The notes beneath the pieces were generated by a model, which searched no databases, had not been told where the DNA came from, and was given only the letters and a program-made list of their open reading frames with translations. The position numbers and the translations under genes are program-made. Shown in pieces: positions 1 through 5,900 of a stretch of 42,702 nt of DNA. Each line of letters opens with the position of its first letter. The first letter of the stretch is position 1. Source of the stretch: a virus; the IMG/VR virus record IMGVR_UViG_3300015158_000019, positions 1-42,702 of that record, one strand, 5' to 3'.

Positions 1-177
1 ACACCAGCCGACGCCGGGTCCCTGATAGATGATCCAACTGTTGTCGTAACCAGGCAGGCAATTCATCTCGTCATGCCGGCGCTGCAGCTCGGCGGCGATC
101 TTCTGTTTCTTCCGCGCGGATTCAGTGCGCCGGTGCTCGGCGTACAGATCGGCGGTGGATGCGAGCGAGAGTTTCAC
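1..177 (-). CDS. Early-operon protein, 3' end cut by window edge
   Basis: Fifty-nine codons are open from a GTG at 177 to the window edge. The GTG overlaps the TGA of the upstream gene as GTGA (174-177), the coupling used throughout this operon. The visible N-terminal part is a charged helix (YAEHRRTESARKKQKIAAEL) followed by a segment rich in Gly, Tyr and Trp. I do not recognise a family. It is the most distal gene seen of the leftward early operon, so the element continues beyond the left edge. Confidence 0.55.
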   Translation of the reverse strand, partial: MKLSLASTADLYAEHRRTESARKKQKIAAELQRRHDEMNCLPGYDNSWIIYQGPGVGWC

Positions 178-488
178 GGCTTGAACGCGATCTTCCAGGC
201 GGTCCCATCCTTCGTGATCACCGGCTCGGCTTTGCTGCGCAGGAACGTGCTCTTCGGTGAAGTCCCCGGAGGCTCGTTAGGATTTGCGGTGTCGGCGATC
301 AGCCAGGGCTCGGGTGGCGTCGGCATCGCGAAAGGATTTCCGCCGTTCACGAACTGCACTACGGCCGGATCGGGCGTGAAGGCCGGCGCTGGTGGTTGGG
401 TGGGATGAGAACGGCTGTCGAGATAGATTACGCCAAGACAGACGGTGATGACGGCGATCGAGATTAAAAGGTGAGTTCTTTTGGTCAT
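174..488 (-). CDS. Small membrane-anchored protein, unknown function
   Basis: A 104-residue protein starting MTKRTHLLISIAVITVCLGV. Residues 7-23 form one hydrophobic helix after a short basic N-terminus, so the protein is probably anchored in the inner membrane with the C-terminal 80 residues outside. The exported part is Pro-rich (PTQPPAPAFTP) and ends in a short basic tail. The start at 488 is chosen because the hydrophobic segment begins there; an upstream in-frame start at 521 would overlap the preceding gene. The codons for Pro-Asn-Glu at 274-281 are one copy of the dispersed octamer TCGTTAGG. No family recognised. Confidence 0.55.
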   Translation of the reverse strand: MTKRTHLLISIAVITVCLGVIYLDSRSHPTQPPAPAFTPDPAVVQFVNGGNPFAMPTPPEPWLIADTANPNEPPGTSPKSTFLRSKAEPVITKDGTAWKIAFKP

Positions 489-498
489 AAAGGTTCGG

Positions 499-696
499 TT
501 ACTTGGTTGTGGCGGTCCCATCGCGCTGTTTCAGCGCGGCCTTCGCGGCTTCGCCGATGGAGTGGCCGTTGCCGCGAAAACGGCCGGAGACCTTATCGAA
601 AATGACCACGCCGAAGGGCTGATCCAGGGCCGGTGAATGAGTGATCTCAAAGCGTTCACGGACCAGCCACTTTGGAAATCGGTGCGTCAGGTTCAT
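499..696 (-). CDS. Small phage protein, unknown function
   Basis: A 65-residue soluble protein beginning MNLTHRFPKWLVRERFEI. Its C-terminal half, with a GxxIGEAAKAALKQ helix, resembles the small alpha/beta folds of HicB-like proteins only superficially, and no toxin partner is next to it. The start at 696 overlaps the upstream stop as ATGA, supporting translational coupling. Ten bases separate its stop from the next start at 488. Confidence 0.55.
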   Translation of the reverse strand: MNLTHRFPKWLVRERFEITHSPALDQPFGVVIFDKVSGRFRGNGHSIGEAAKAALKQRDGTATTK

Positions 697-920
697 GGCG
701 TTTCCCTCAGGAGTTGCGCGGCCTGCGCCATGCGGTTGACCGTGTTCACCGCGTCCCGCATGGCGCGGTGGCGGTTCACGGTGAGCTTGATCGCCTGGAG
801 CGCGGCGATGTCGCCCTCGAGCTGCTCATTGAAGTGATCAACGCGTTCCAGCTTTTCGAGCGCGCGGTGTTTCTGTGCGATCGCCTGGTCGATCCACTTC
901 TCCTGGTCGATGAATTTCAT
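693..920 (-). CDS. Small helical protein, unknown function
   Basis: A 75-residue, almost wholly helical and charged protein (MKFIDQEKWIDQAIAQKHRA at the start). The pattern suggests a coiled coil over most of its length. ATGA overlaps join it to the genes on both sides (920/917 and 696/693). No family recognised; the reading frame is supported by the coupled junctions and by lack of a competing frame. Confidence 0.6.
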   Translation of the reverse strand: MKFIDQEKWIDQAIAQKHRALEKLERVDHFNEQLEGDIAALQAIKLTVNRHRAMRDAVNTVNRMAQAAQLLRETP

Positions 921-1114
921 AACCGGATGGACTCCAGCTCGCGGCGTTTCTTGTAGAAATGCGCGCCGATCTTTTCGGCGTAGCGCTGGCCGGCGCGGAA
1001 AGAAATGTGGGAAACAATCACCGCAACAATCGCGACGACGCTCACGGCCGCCGCGATCAGGAGAATCCCCTGGCTCGCCGGCAGATTAAAAAAAGCGTCG
1101 ACGAGCTGCTTCAT
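917..1114 (-). CDS. Single-pass membrane protein, unknown function
   Basis: A 65-residue protein starting MKQLVDAFFNLP at 1114, where ATGA overlaps the stop of the J-domain gene. Residues 17-38 (ILLIAAAVSVVAIVAVIVSH) form one strong transmembrane helix, followed by a basic cytoplasm-like tail (KKRRELESIRL). Its position between a chaperone-like gene and small helical genes gives no direct clue to role. Confidence 0.6.
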   Translation of the reverse strand: MKQLVDAFFNLPASQGILLIAAAVSVVAIVAVIVSHISFRAGQRYAEKIGAHFYKKRRELESIRL

Positions 1115-1683
1115 GAATTCTCGATCGTGGAGAGCGCGATGTCCTTCGCGTTGTTGAGTTCGACGAATGCTTCCTGTGATCCGCCTTTGTCCGGATGCGC
1201 GGTCTGCGCCTTCGTCCGGTACGCGGCCATCACCACTTGCTCGGTCGGCATCGGCTCGGATTTGATCCCGAGGACATCCCAACAGCTTGGGCCGGTGCGA
1301 GAAGGCAACGCCGTGAAGCCGGAGAACATCGCGGTGATCATGTGCTTCGCGCCCCACCGCTCCATGCCGCGCATTGCCTCGATCGTCAGCGCGATCGCGC
1401 GGACGTTCGCTTCTACTCGAGCCCAGCGGTCACACGGAATCGCAACCGGTTTTCCGTCGTAGTCAAAGTAAGCGACCACGCCCGGTTCTTTTGGGTGTTC
1501 GTTCCCGAGCGAATAATTACTGGAGAGAACAAGGTCCTTGCCTCCGAGCCGCTGCACTTCCAGGCGCAAACCGTTCAGCGCGGCCGCCAGGCTCTGCTTG
1601 AATTGCTGACCCGGCTCGCGCTTTTTTGCGTCAGTCTTCGGCCAGCTCTTCGGCCACTGTAACGGATAGGCGCGCACGCTCAT
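1111..1683 (-). CDS. Phage J-domain (DnaJ-like) protein
   Basis: A 190-residue protein. Residues 1-130 form a region I recognise from a family of phage J-domain proteins: a WPKSWPKT start, a DLVLSSNYSL strand, GVVAYFDYDGKPVAIPCDRW, then RAIALTIEAMRGMERWG. Residues 134-185 are a compact J domain (CWDVLGI...) with the HPD motif at 163-165, needed to stimulate Hsp70 ATPase. There is no G/F or zinc-binding region, so it is not housekeeping DnaJ. It may recruit host DnaK, perhaps for disassembly of transposition or replication complexes, which is inference. The start at 1683 overlaps the upstream stop as ATGA; the 1114/1111 junction is coupled too. Confidence 0.82.
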   Translation of the reverse strand: MSVRAYPLQWPKSWPKTDAKKREPGQQFKQSLAAALNGLRLEVQRLGGKDLVLSSNYSLGNEHPKEPGVVAYFDYDGKPVAIPCDRWARVEANVRAIALTIEAMRGMERWGAKHMITAMFSGFTALPSRTGPSCWDVLGIKSEPMPTEQVVMAAYRTKAQTAHPDKGGSQEAFVELNNAKDIALSTIENS

Positions 1684-1964
1684 TTTGCCTCCTCGCGGTT
1701 TTCGAGAATCGCGGTCCAGTAAGCCCACTTCCCGACGAGCGTGTTGTGCTTGAGATACACGAGCCGCTGATTCTTTTTCATGCGCTGGCTCAGCACGTTC
1801 GCTACCTCGATGCTGCTGCCGGCGTCGCCGCGAGGGACCTTCATCTTCAACACCTCGAACCGCGGCCGCTTAAGAACTGCAGTTTGCAGCGCGCCAGCTG
1901 GGATTCGGCTAAGGCGTTGACGCGCCATCGACGCGGCCTTCTCAAGATTGCCTGTGCGCTTCAT
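1680..1964 (-). CDS. Small basic early protein, unknown function
   Basis: A 94-residue basic protein starting MKRTGNLEKAASMA at 1964, coupled by ATGA to the gene before it (1961) and the one after it (1680). The middle contains a KRPRFEVLKMKVPRGDAG segment followed by an aromatic tail (LVGKWAYWTAILENREE). The charge suggests nucleic-acid binding, but no motif is clear. A longer in-frame start at 2096 is rejected because it would run across the preceding gene. Confidence 0.55.
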   Translation of the reverse strand: MKRTGNLEKAASMARQRLSRIPAGALQTAVLKRPRFEVLKMKVPRGDAGSSIEVANVLSQRMKKNQRLVYLKHNTLVGKWAYWTAILENREEAK

Positions 1965-2245
1965 TTCGCGCCCTCTGGTTTCGGCGGCTGGAGCTTGAGC
2001 AACCGGCACGCGCGGACGAACGTTTCCGGGTAGTTTGCGCTCGCCCAAAGAAGGCTGCGAAGCGCATACGGCAGCTGAAAATAATGACTGCGGCAAAGAC
2101 TCTGGTTGCGCTTCTTAACCCCGCCGCAGACGCACATAGTCCCGAGGAGATTCATGTAGATTGCGTGGCGCTCGTCCGCCGTTAGCGGAGGCAGCGGCGC
2201 CGGCATTTGGCTGAGGCGTTTCCGTGTGCTGAAAGTCGGGTTCAT
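1961..2245 (-). CDS. Small phage protein with Cys/His cluster
   Basis: A 94-residue protein. Residues 36-55 carry CVCGGVKKRNQSLCRSHYF, a C-x-C...C-x-x-H arrangement that could bind one zinc ion. The following FQLPYALRSLLW segment is shared, in my memory, with a small family of phage proteins of unknown role. The Shine-Dalgarno-like GGGAGG lies in the loop side of a short hairpin just upstream (2246-2265). The stop overlaps the next start (1964/1961). Confidence 0.62.
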   Translation of the reverse strand: MNPTFSTRKRLSQMPAPLPPLTADERHAIYMNLLGTMCVCGGVKKRNQSLCRSHYFQLPYALRSLLWASANYPETFVRACRLLKLQPPKPEGAK

Positions 2246-2265
2246 GATTTTCCTCCCGGAAAATC
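2246..2265 (-). promoter_or_regulatory. Hairpin enclosing the ribosome binding site
   Basis: GATTTTCC TCCC GGAAAATC is an 8-bp perfect stem with a 4-base loop directly upstream of the ATG at 2245. On the transcribed strand the loop and 3' arm include GGGAGGAAAA, the only Shine-Dalgarno candidate for that gene. Pairing could restrain translation. The 97-bp gap that contains it (2246-2342) holds no other recognisable element. Confidence 0.45.
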
Positions 2266-2342
2266 ACCCGCTACCCATCGCGGGCTAGTCGGTCGCAGCG
2301 ACCTCCACAACCGTGCATCTCGCTCGTCCCAGTTCGCTCGAT

Positions 2343-2756
2343 TCATTGAGCCTCCTCGGTGGATGCAACGTCACGTTGCCGCTTGAACGTCGGGATCTTC
2401 TTCAACTCGACCTCGGCGAACCGGACGAATTTTCCATCAGGTTTGCGCAGGTTCCAAAGCTTGCCGTCCGCGAGCGTGATGGGCGCGTTGAGGGTGAGGC
2501 CGTCGCGCATCGCGCGGGCCAGCAGCGCCTCTTTCAATTCACAGAGCTTGCCGATCCGGTCGTTGATGCCGAGCACGCGATCCAGCCGCTTCGCGATCCG
2601 AGCCTTTCTCTTCGGCGTCAATTCCTTGTGGCCGGCGTAGTCAATGAAAGGCCGGTCCGGCTTTGGAGCTTGGGATTTCTCTGGAGCTTGCCCGCCTGCA
2701 TCGCTATGCGAAGCATTGAGGGCAGGGTGCTTGGAGCTTGGTGCTTTTTCGTTCAT
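2343..2756 (-). CDS. Early protein with repeat-derived N-terminus
   Basis: A 137-residue basic protein. Residues 1-35 are translated from host-type repeats (KAPSSKHPALNASHSD and QAPEKSQAPKP) and look disordered. The conserved-looking part is residues 38-130: a basic helix (TPKRKARIAKRLDRVLGIND), a second helix (KLCELKEALLARAMRDG) and a beta segment (ITLADGKLWNLRKPDGKFVRFAEVELKKIP). No family recognised. It is ATGA-coupled to the gene that follows it upstream in coordinates (2756/2753). Confidence 0.58.
   Translation of the reverse strand: MNEKAPSSKHPALNASHSDAGGQAPEKSQAPKPDRPFIDYAGHKELTPKRKARIAKRLDRVLGINDRIGKLCELKEALLARAMRDGLTLNAPITLADGKLWNLRKPDGKFVRFAEVELKKIPTFKRQRDVASTEEAQ
2666..2750. repeat. 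Host-type repeat tract inside an early gene
   Basis: GGAGCTTGG and GGTGCTTGGAGCTTGGTGCT units surround the word GCGAAGCATTGAGGGCAGGG (2708-2727). A near copy of that word occurs at 4578-4597 (GCGAAGCATTGCGGGCGGGG), and the same 20-base tract GGTGCTTGGAGCTTGGTGCT recurs at 4371-4390. Both copies lie inside coding sequence and keep the frame open. Confidence 0.7.
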
Positions 2757-2980
2757 GATTTTCCTTTCGTTAGGCGGTTAAAATGGAAGTAGGCCAGCTC
2801 CGCGAATTGCTTGGCGGAATCCTTCATCACGGTGCGCGTCGTGATTTTTTTCTTGAAGCCGGGCGCGGTGATTTTCGCCTGCCAGAAACGCGAATCCTTG
2901 CGCCGGAAAAGTTCCACCGTCAGCACCGCGATCTTCGTTTTCGCACGTGACTTTTTCTCCTTGAGCAAAGGCGCACTCAT
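2753..2980 (-). CDS. Small protein resembling an integrase arm-binding domain
   Basis: A 75-residue basic protein (start 2980, ATGA overlap with the frameshifted gene before it; an ATG at 2989 is the alternative). The central pattern, FRRKDSRFWQAKITAPGFKK then a threonine-rich strand and a helix (KDSAKQFAELAYFHFNRL), resembles the three-strand plus helix arm-type DNA-binding domain at the N-terminus of tyrosine recombinases. No catalytic domain follows. It may therefore be a free-standing DNA-binding protein; this is a fold-level guess. The stop region carries an octamer copy (2767-2774). Confidence 0.5.
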   Translation of the reverse strand: MSAPLLKEKKSRAKTKIAVLTVELFRRKDSRFWQAKITAPGFKKKITTRTVMKDSAKQFAELAYFHFNRLTKGKS

Positions 2981-3128
2981 CGCGTCCACCTTTCCCGTTG
3001 CGCGATCGCCGCGAGCTGGCGCTCGAGCGCCGACATGCGGCTGAGGATCGACGTGAGCAGCGGCCAGAATCCCACCGGCAATCTCGGGGGGGGGGGGGGG
3101 GCCCGCTAATTGACGATTTGGATTTCAC
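2977..3128 (-). pseudogene. Mini-gene interrupted by a 16-G tract (frameshift)
   Basis: A GTG at 3128 overlaps the ATPase stop as GTGA and opens VKSKSSISG then a proline run. The stop that couples to the next gene (ATGA at 2977-2980) lies in another frame, whose coding sequence reads RLPVGFWPLLTSILSRMSAL and ends QRERWTR. Upstream of the tract that second frame is closed by TAG at 3106-3108. One extra base (or two fewer) in the tract would join the two into a protein of about 50 residues. This is either a homopolymer length error or a slippage-controlled gene. Confidence 0.55.
3086..3101. repeat. 16-base homopolymeric G tract
   Basis: Sixteen consecutive G on the plus strand, C on the coding strand, lie within the mini-gene after the MuB-like gene. 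It is the longest homopolymer I see in the window and falls exactly where a change of one base alters the reading frame. Confidence 0.85.
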
Positions 3129-4336
3129 GCTTCGTCCTCCTCGGTCCCGTCGCTCTCTTCTTCGGCGGTGAACACGGAGTAAGATTTCAGGACCGCGCCC
3201 CACGTGATCTGCCGGCGCTGTTCCCGCGCGTTTTCGGCCGCGTCGGCGAGGATCATTTTCCAGTAGCCCAGGCCGCTCGCCGCGATCACTTCCTTCTCCA
3301 GCACGATGGGGCTGTCACTAAACGTTCCATCCGCCGTGCGGATAGTTACCGTCTCCCTCGAGGCGGGCGGCAGTCCCACGGCGCGCGAGAATTTATTGCG
3401 GTCCGCGCGGCTCAGCATGTCGGGCAGCTGCAATCGCGGCAGGCGCCGGCGCCAGAGCCGTTTCAGCCGTTTCGCGTTTTCGCCCTTTGTGATCTGCTCG
3501 CGTCCAAAGTGGTCCGCGATCAAGATGATGCTGATGGGACGGCCGACGCGCCGCCGATAGTCCCAAGCTTCGCGAATGAAGTCGGCCGTGGCCAAGCCCC
3601 AGGTGTTTCGGATGGAGAGGAAACATTGATCGAACTCGTCGATGATCCATTGGTCAGGCAGTCCCTCGATGACGTTCTGCCGGAGATTCGCTACCGTTTG
3701 CCGATCGCCGAGCCCAAGGCCGCGCGCGGCAGCCTGAAGGAAATGAACCAGGTGTCCCCGCGTCGGCATCCGGGTGTAGAGCCGCTTGTGGTTGTCCTTG
3801 CGGTTCGTGCACAGCTCGATCACCGCATCCGTCTTGCCCAGCGACATGTCGCCGAAGATGAAACCGACCGCGCCGAGCCGCAGCCCGCGATCGCAATAGA
3901 TCCACATCGACTCCGCGAGGTCGGTTACGATGAAGGATTCAGAGCCCGTTGATGGCTCCACCTCGCGCAGGAACTCGTCCATCGCCCGGCAGATCGGACC
4001 CAGGCTCACGCCTTCATTGCCACGCCGGCCGGTCAACGTTTGGTAGATCGAATCGGACGAGTAGAATTGGCCATCCGATTTTTTCAGCAGCTTCCCGATC
4101 CGCGCGCGATCAAGGTTGCGGCTATGGCAATATTTCCAAAACCGCTCCATCGCGGTTTGCTCGTGCGGCGCGGCGTTCGCAAGCGCGCTCTCCAGCATGT
4201 GCCGCCCGATATTGAAGCGCGCGGCCACAGCGCGTTTGCCATCGTCTTCCGCGGGAGCAAGTGGAGGATGCGCTCCGTTGCTTTCCGCGATCTCCGACTT
4301 CTGACCTCTGACTTCTGGCTCGAGTGTAGTTACCAT
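3125..4336 (-). CDS. MuB-like AAA+ ATPase, transposition target selector
   Basis: A 403-residue protein of the MuB class, the ATPase that binds target DNA and activates the transposase. Residues 1-30 are variable and partly repeat-derived (EVRGQKSEIAESNG). Residues 40-130 form a helical DNA-binding N-terminal domain. The Walker A motif is GDMSLGKT (162-169) and the Walker B is WIIDE (230-234), with a DQC stretch behind it. A basic segment (KRLKRLWRRRLPRLQLPDM) follows in the C-terminal half, and the tail is acidic. It overlaps the barrel-domain gene by 7 bases, so the two transposition genes are co-translated. Length is longer than Mu B (about 312 residues). Confidence 0.85.
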   Translation of the reverse strand: MVTTLEPEVRGQKSEIAESNGAHPPLAPAEDDGKRAVAARFNIGRHMLESALANAAPHEQTAMERFWKYCHSRNLDRARIGKLLKKSDGQFYSSDSIYQTLTGRRGNEGVSLGPICRAMDEFLREVEPSTGSESFIVTDLAESMWIYCDRGLRLGAVGFIFGDMSLGKTDAVIELCTNRKDNHKRLYTRMPTRGHLVHFLQAAARGLGLGDRQTVANLRQNVIEGLPDQWIIDEFDQCFLSIRNTWGLATADFIREAWDYRRRVGRPISIILIADHFGREQITKGENAKRLKRLWRRRLPRLQLPDMLSRADRNKFSRAVGLPPASRETVTIRTADGTFSDSPIVLEKEVIAASGLGYWKMILADAAENAREQRRQITWGAVLKSYSVFTAEEESDGTEEDEA

Positions 4337-5334
4337 TCTTCGATCTCCGTTGGTGTTAGGGCTGCGGGTTGGTGCTTGGAGCTTGGTGCTTGGAGCTTCT
4401 CGGCCACGCGCACTGCCGCGCCGAAGCGGCTGGCCGTTTGCCGAGCGTGTTCGCGGTCCTCGTGATTTTTGCGGCTCGTATCGATCTGCCGCTGGATCTC
4501 GTGGATGCGCGATGCTTTCGGGAAAGCCCCGCCCGCATCGCTACCGGCCCGAAGCTGCTGCATCGCTGCAGGCGGGTGCGAAGCATTGCGGGCGGGGCCC
4601 AGCGCAGACGACCTGGCGCGTCCGCCCGCGCGGGAAGGCAGCTCAACTGTCTCGACGCCCCTAATAACGCCGAGGTTGGACCGCTGCCCTGGTGAAAGGT
4701 TTTCCCGCACGATGGGATGTTCGGGGTCTATCCGTTCGGGACCCGCTTTCGCAGGAGAAGGTGAACGGTCATGCGGGAAAGTGTGGACGATGCTCTTCAT
4801 CGCGGCATCGTTGGCCGTGGCGGCGTCGACGGCCGCTTCGCTGTCGGGCAGGTGCAGCGCCGCCACGCGATCGATGATGCGCTGCTGGCTCCGGCGCTTC
4901 GATCCCAGGACCTTGTGGAGATGCTCCTGGTTGAACCATTCCGCTTTCGTCTCGAGCGGAATCGTTTCGATGTATTCGCCGTCTTTGCCGAGGATGTGGA
5001 GCACATCGGGCTGGAGCCGGTTCAGCGTCCAGAGGACCTTGTCATTCGTGCCGGCCTTCTCCGCGATCGTCACCGAATTTTCGTGCCAGAACACGAGCGG
5101 CTTTTCCGTCACGCCTTCGATGCGAATTCCGTTGCGGCTCACTTTGCTGAAGCCCTGCTTCGACAGGATGAGCGCCGCGATCGCATTGGGGAGCTTCTCG
5201 ACTTCGCCGGGCCGCTGCGCGTATTCGCGCGCGGGGTCGTTGGTTACTTTGCGTAGGCGCGGAAGTGTTACCGCAGAGGGCGCGGAGATCGCGGAGTCCG
5301 GAGCGGCTTGGACGTGAATGTTGGTGAAGGTCAT
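4330..5334 (-). CDS. Detached MuA beta-barrel-like transposition protein
   Basis: A 334-residue protein. Residues 62-128 match the pattern of the Mu transposase C-terminal beta-barrel: SRNGIRIEGV, a strand with VTIAEKAGTNDKV, then LHILGKDGEYIETIPL. A basic helical stretch (GSKRRSQQRIIDRVAALH) follows, as after the barrel in MuA. The transposase at 5897-7576 lacks this region, so the two may act together as a split MuA. Residues 225-275 and 315-325 derive from host-type repeats (EKLQAPSSKHQPA and a Gly/Arg/Ala-rich stretch). The gene sits between the 116-residue protein and the ATPase. The barrel assignment comes from pattern recognition only. Confidence 0.6.
   Translation of the reverse strand: MTFTNIHVQAAPDSAISAPSAVTLPRLRKVTNDPAREYAQRPGEVEKLPNAIAALILSKQGFSKVSRNGIRIEGVTEKPLVFWHENSVTIAEKAGTNDKVLWTLNRLQPDVLHILGKDGEYIETIPLETKAEWFNQEHLHKVLGSKRRSQQRIIDRVAALHLPDSEAAVDAATANDAAMKSIVHTFPHDRSPSPAKAGPERIDPEHPIVRENLSPGQRSNLGVIRGVETVELPSRAGGRARSSALGPARNASHPPAAMQQLRAGSDAGGAFPKASRIHEIQRQIDTSRKNHEDREHARQTASRFGAAVRVAEKLQAPSSKHQPAALTPTEIEEW
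4526..4598. repeat. REP-like palindromic repeat inside a coding gene
   Basis: GCCCCGCCCGCA (4526-4537) and TGCGGGCGGGGC (4587-4598) are exact inverted 12-mers flanking a GC-rich interior that shares GCGAAGCATTG with the repeat at 2708. It is translated in frame in the barrel-domain gene as an apparently unstructured linker. Confidence 0.65.
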
Positions 5335-5685
5335 TTAGAATTCCTCTTCGAGTCGATCCGTGTCCCGCTCTGGGTTCCCGGTTTCTCCGTGCCCTGCGGT
5401 CAGCGCTGGCGGCAGCTCGTATCGCTTCACCGGCTCCGCGCTTTGGGTCTTCGCCAGCGTCAGCGCCATCTCGCGCGAGATCGGCGACATCGAATAAACC
5501 GCCGAGGGTCCGAAGAACCGCGTGAACAAGACGGCGGTGCCATCATCGTTCGGCACGTCGACGCGGATGAAAGCGCCGCCCGCGATCGTCGCCTCGGTTA
5601 CTTTCCCGACGATGCGCTGATGGCCGAAGAGTTCGACCAAGGCCCATTCATCGAAGGTTGATTTCTCAGAGTTCTCGTTAGGCAT
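5335..5685 (-). CDS. Conserved phage protein, unknown function
   Basis: A 116-residue protein. The core (FDEWALVELFGHQRIVGKV, then GGAFIRVDVPNDDGTAVLFT and FFGPSAVYSMSPISREMA) is a pattern I have seen in many phages next to replication or transposition genes, without an assigned role. The C-terminal 35 residues look disordered. It begins ATG CCT AAC GAG, so the octamer CCTAACGA forms codons 2-4, and a second octamer copy lies in the 11-bp gap just upstream (5689-5696). Confidence 0.7.
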   Translation of the reverse strand: MPNENSEKSTFDEWALVELFGHQRIVGKVTEATIAGGAFIRVDVPNDDGTAVLFTRFFGPSAVYSMSPISREMALTLAKTQSAEPVKRYELPPALTAGHGETGNPERDTDRLEEEF

Positions 5686-5696
5686 AATTCGTTAGG

Positions 5697-5900
5697 TCAG
5701 TTGAGGGAGTGGATGATCGGGCGGTGGCGCGGCGTCGCGTTGCGGTCGAGCCAGGCGAAAGAGACGAGCGGCATCTCGCCAGTGAAAAGAAGAGGAAGCG
5801 CCGGAGGCGGGCGAAACACGGTGATCGAGCCGTAGCTGATCGCGAAGTTCATCGACGCCCGTTTCGATTGGCTGATGAAAGTGCCGACCGTCGGATTCAT
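5697..5900 (-). CDS. Small early protein, unknown function
   Basis: A 67-residue protein beginning MNPTVGTFISQSKRASMNFA, coupled to the transposase stop by ATGA (5900/5897). It has no charged clusters or transmembrane helix; a Pro-rich middle (FRPPPALPLLFTGEMP) is the most notable feature. No family recognised. Confidence 0.5.
   Translation of the reverse strand: MNPTVGTFISQSKRASMNFAISYGSITVFRPPPALPLLFTGEMPLVSFAWLDRNATPRHRPIIHSLN

Noticed and set aside
499-696. HicB-like antitoxin
   Set aside because: The resemblance is weak, no HicA-like toxin is adjacent, and the gene is one of many coupled small early genes.
2753-2980. Tyrosine integrase
   Set aside because: Only an arm-domain-like segment of 75 residues exists; there is no catalytic domain, and mobility is provided by the DDE transposase.
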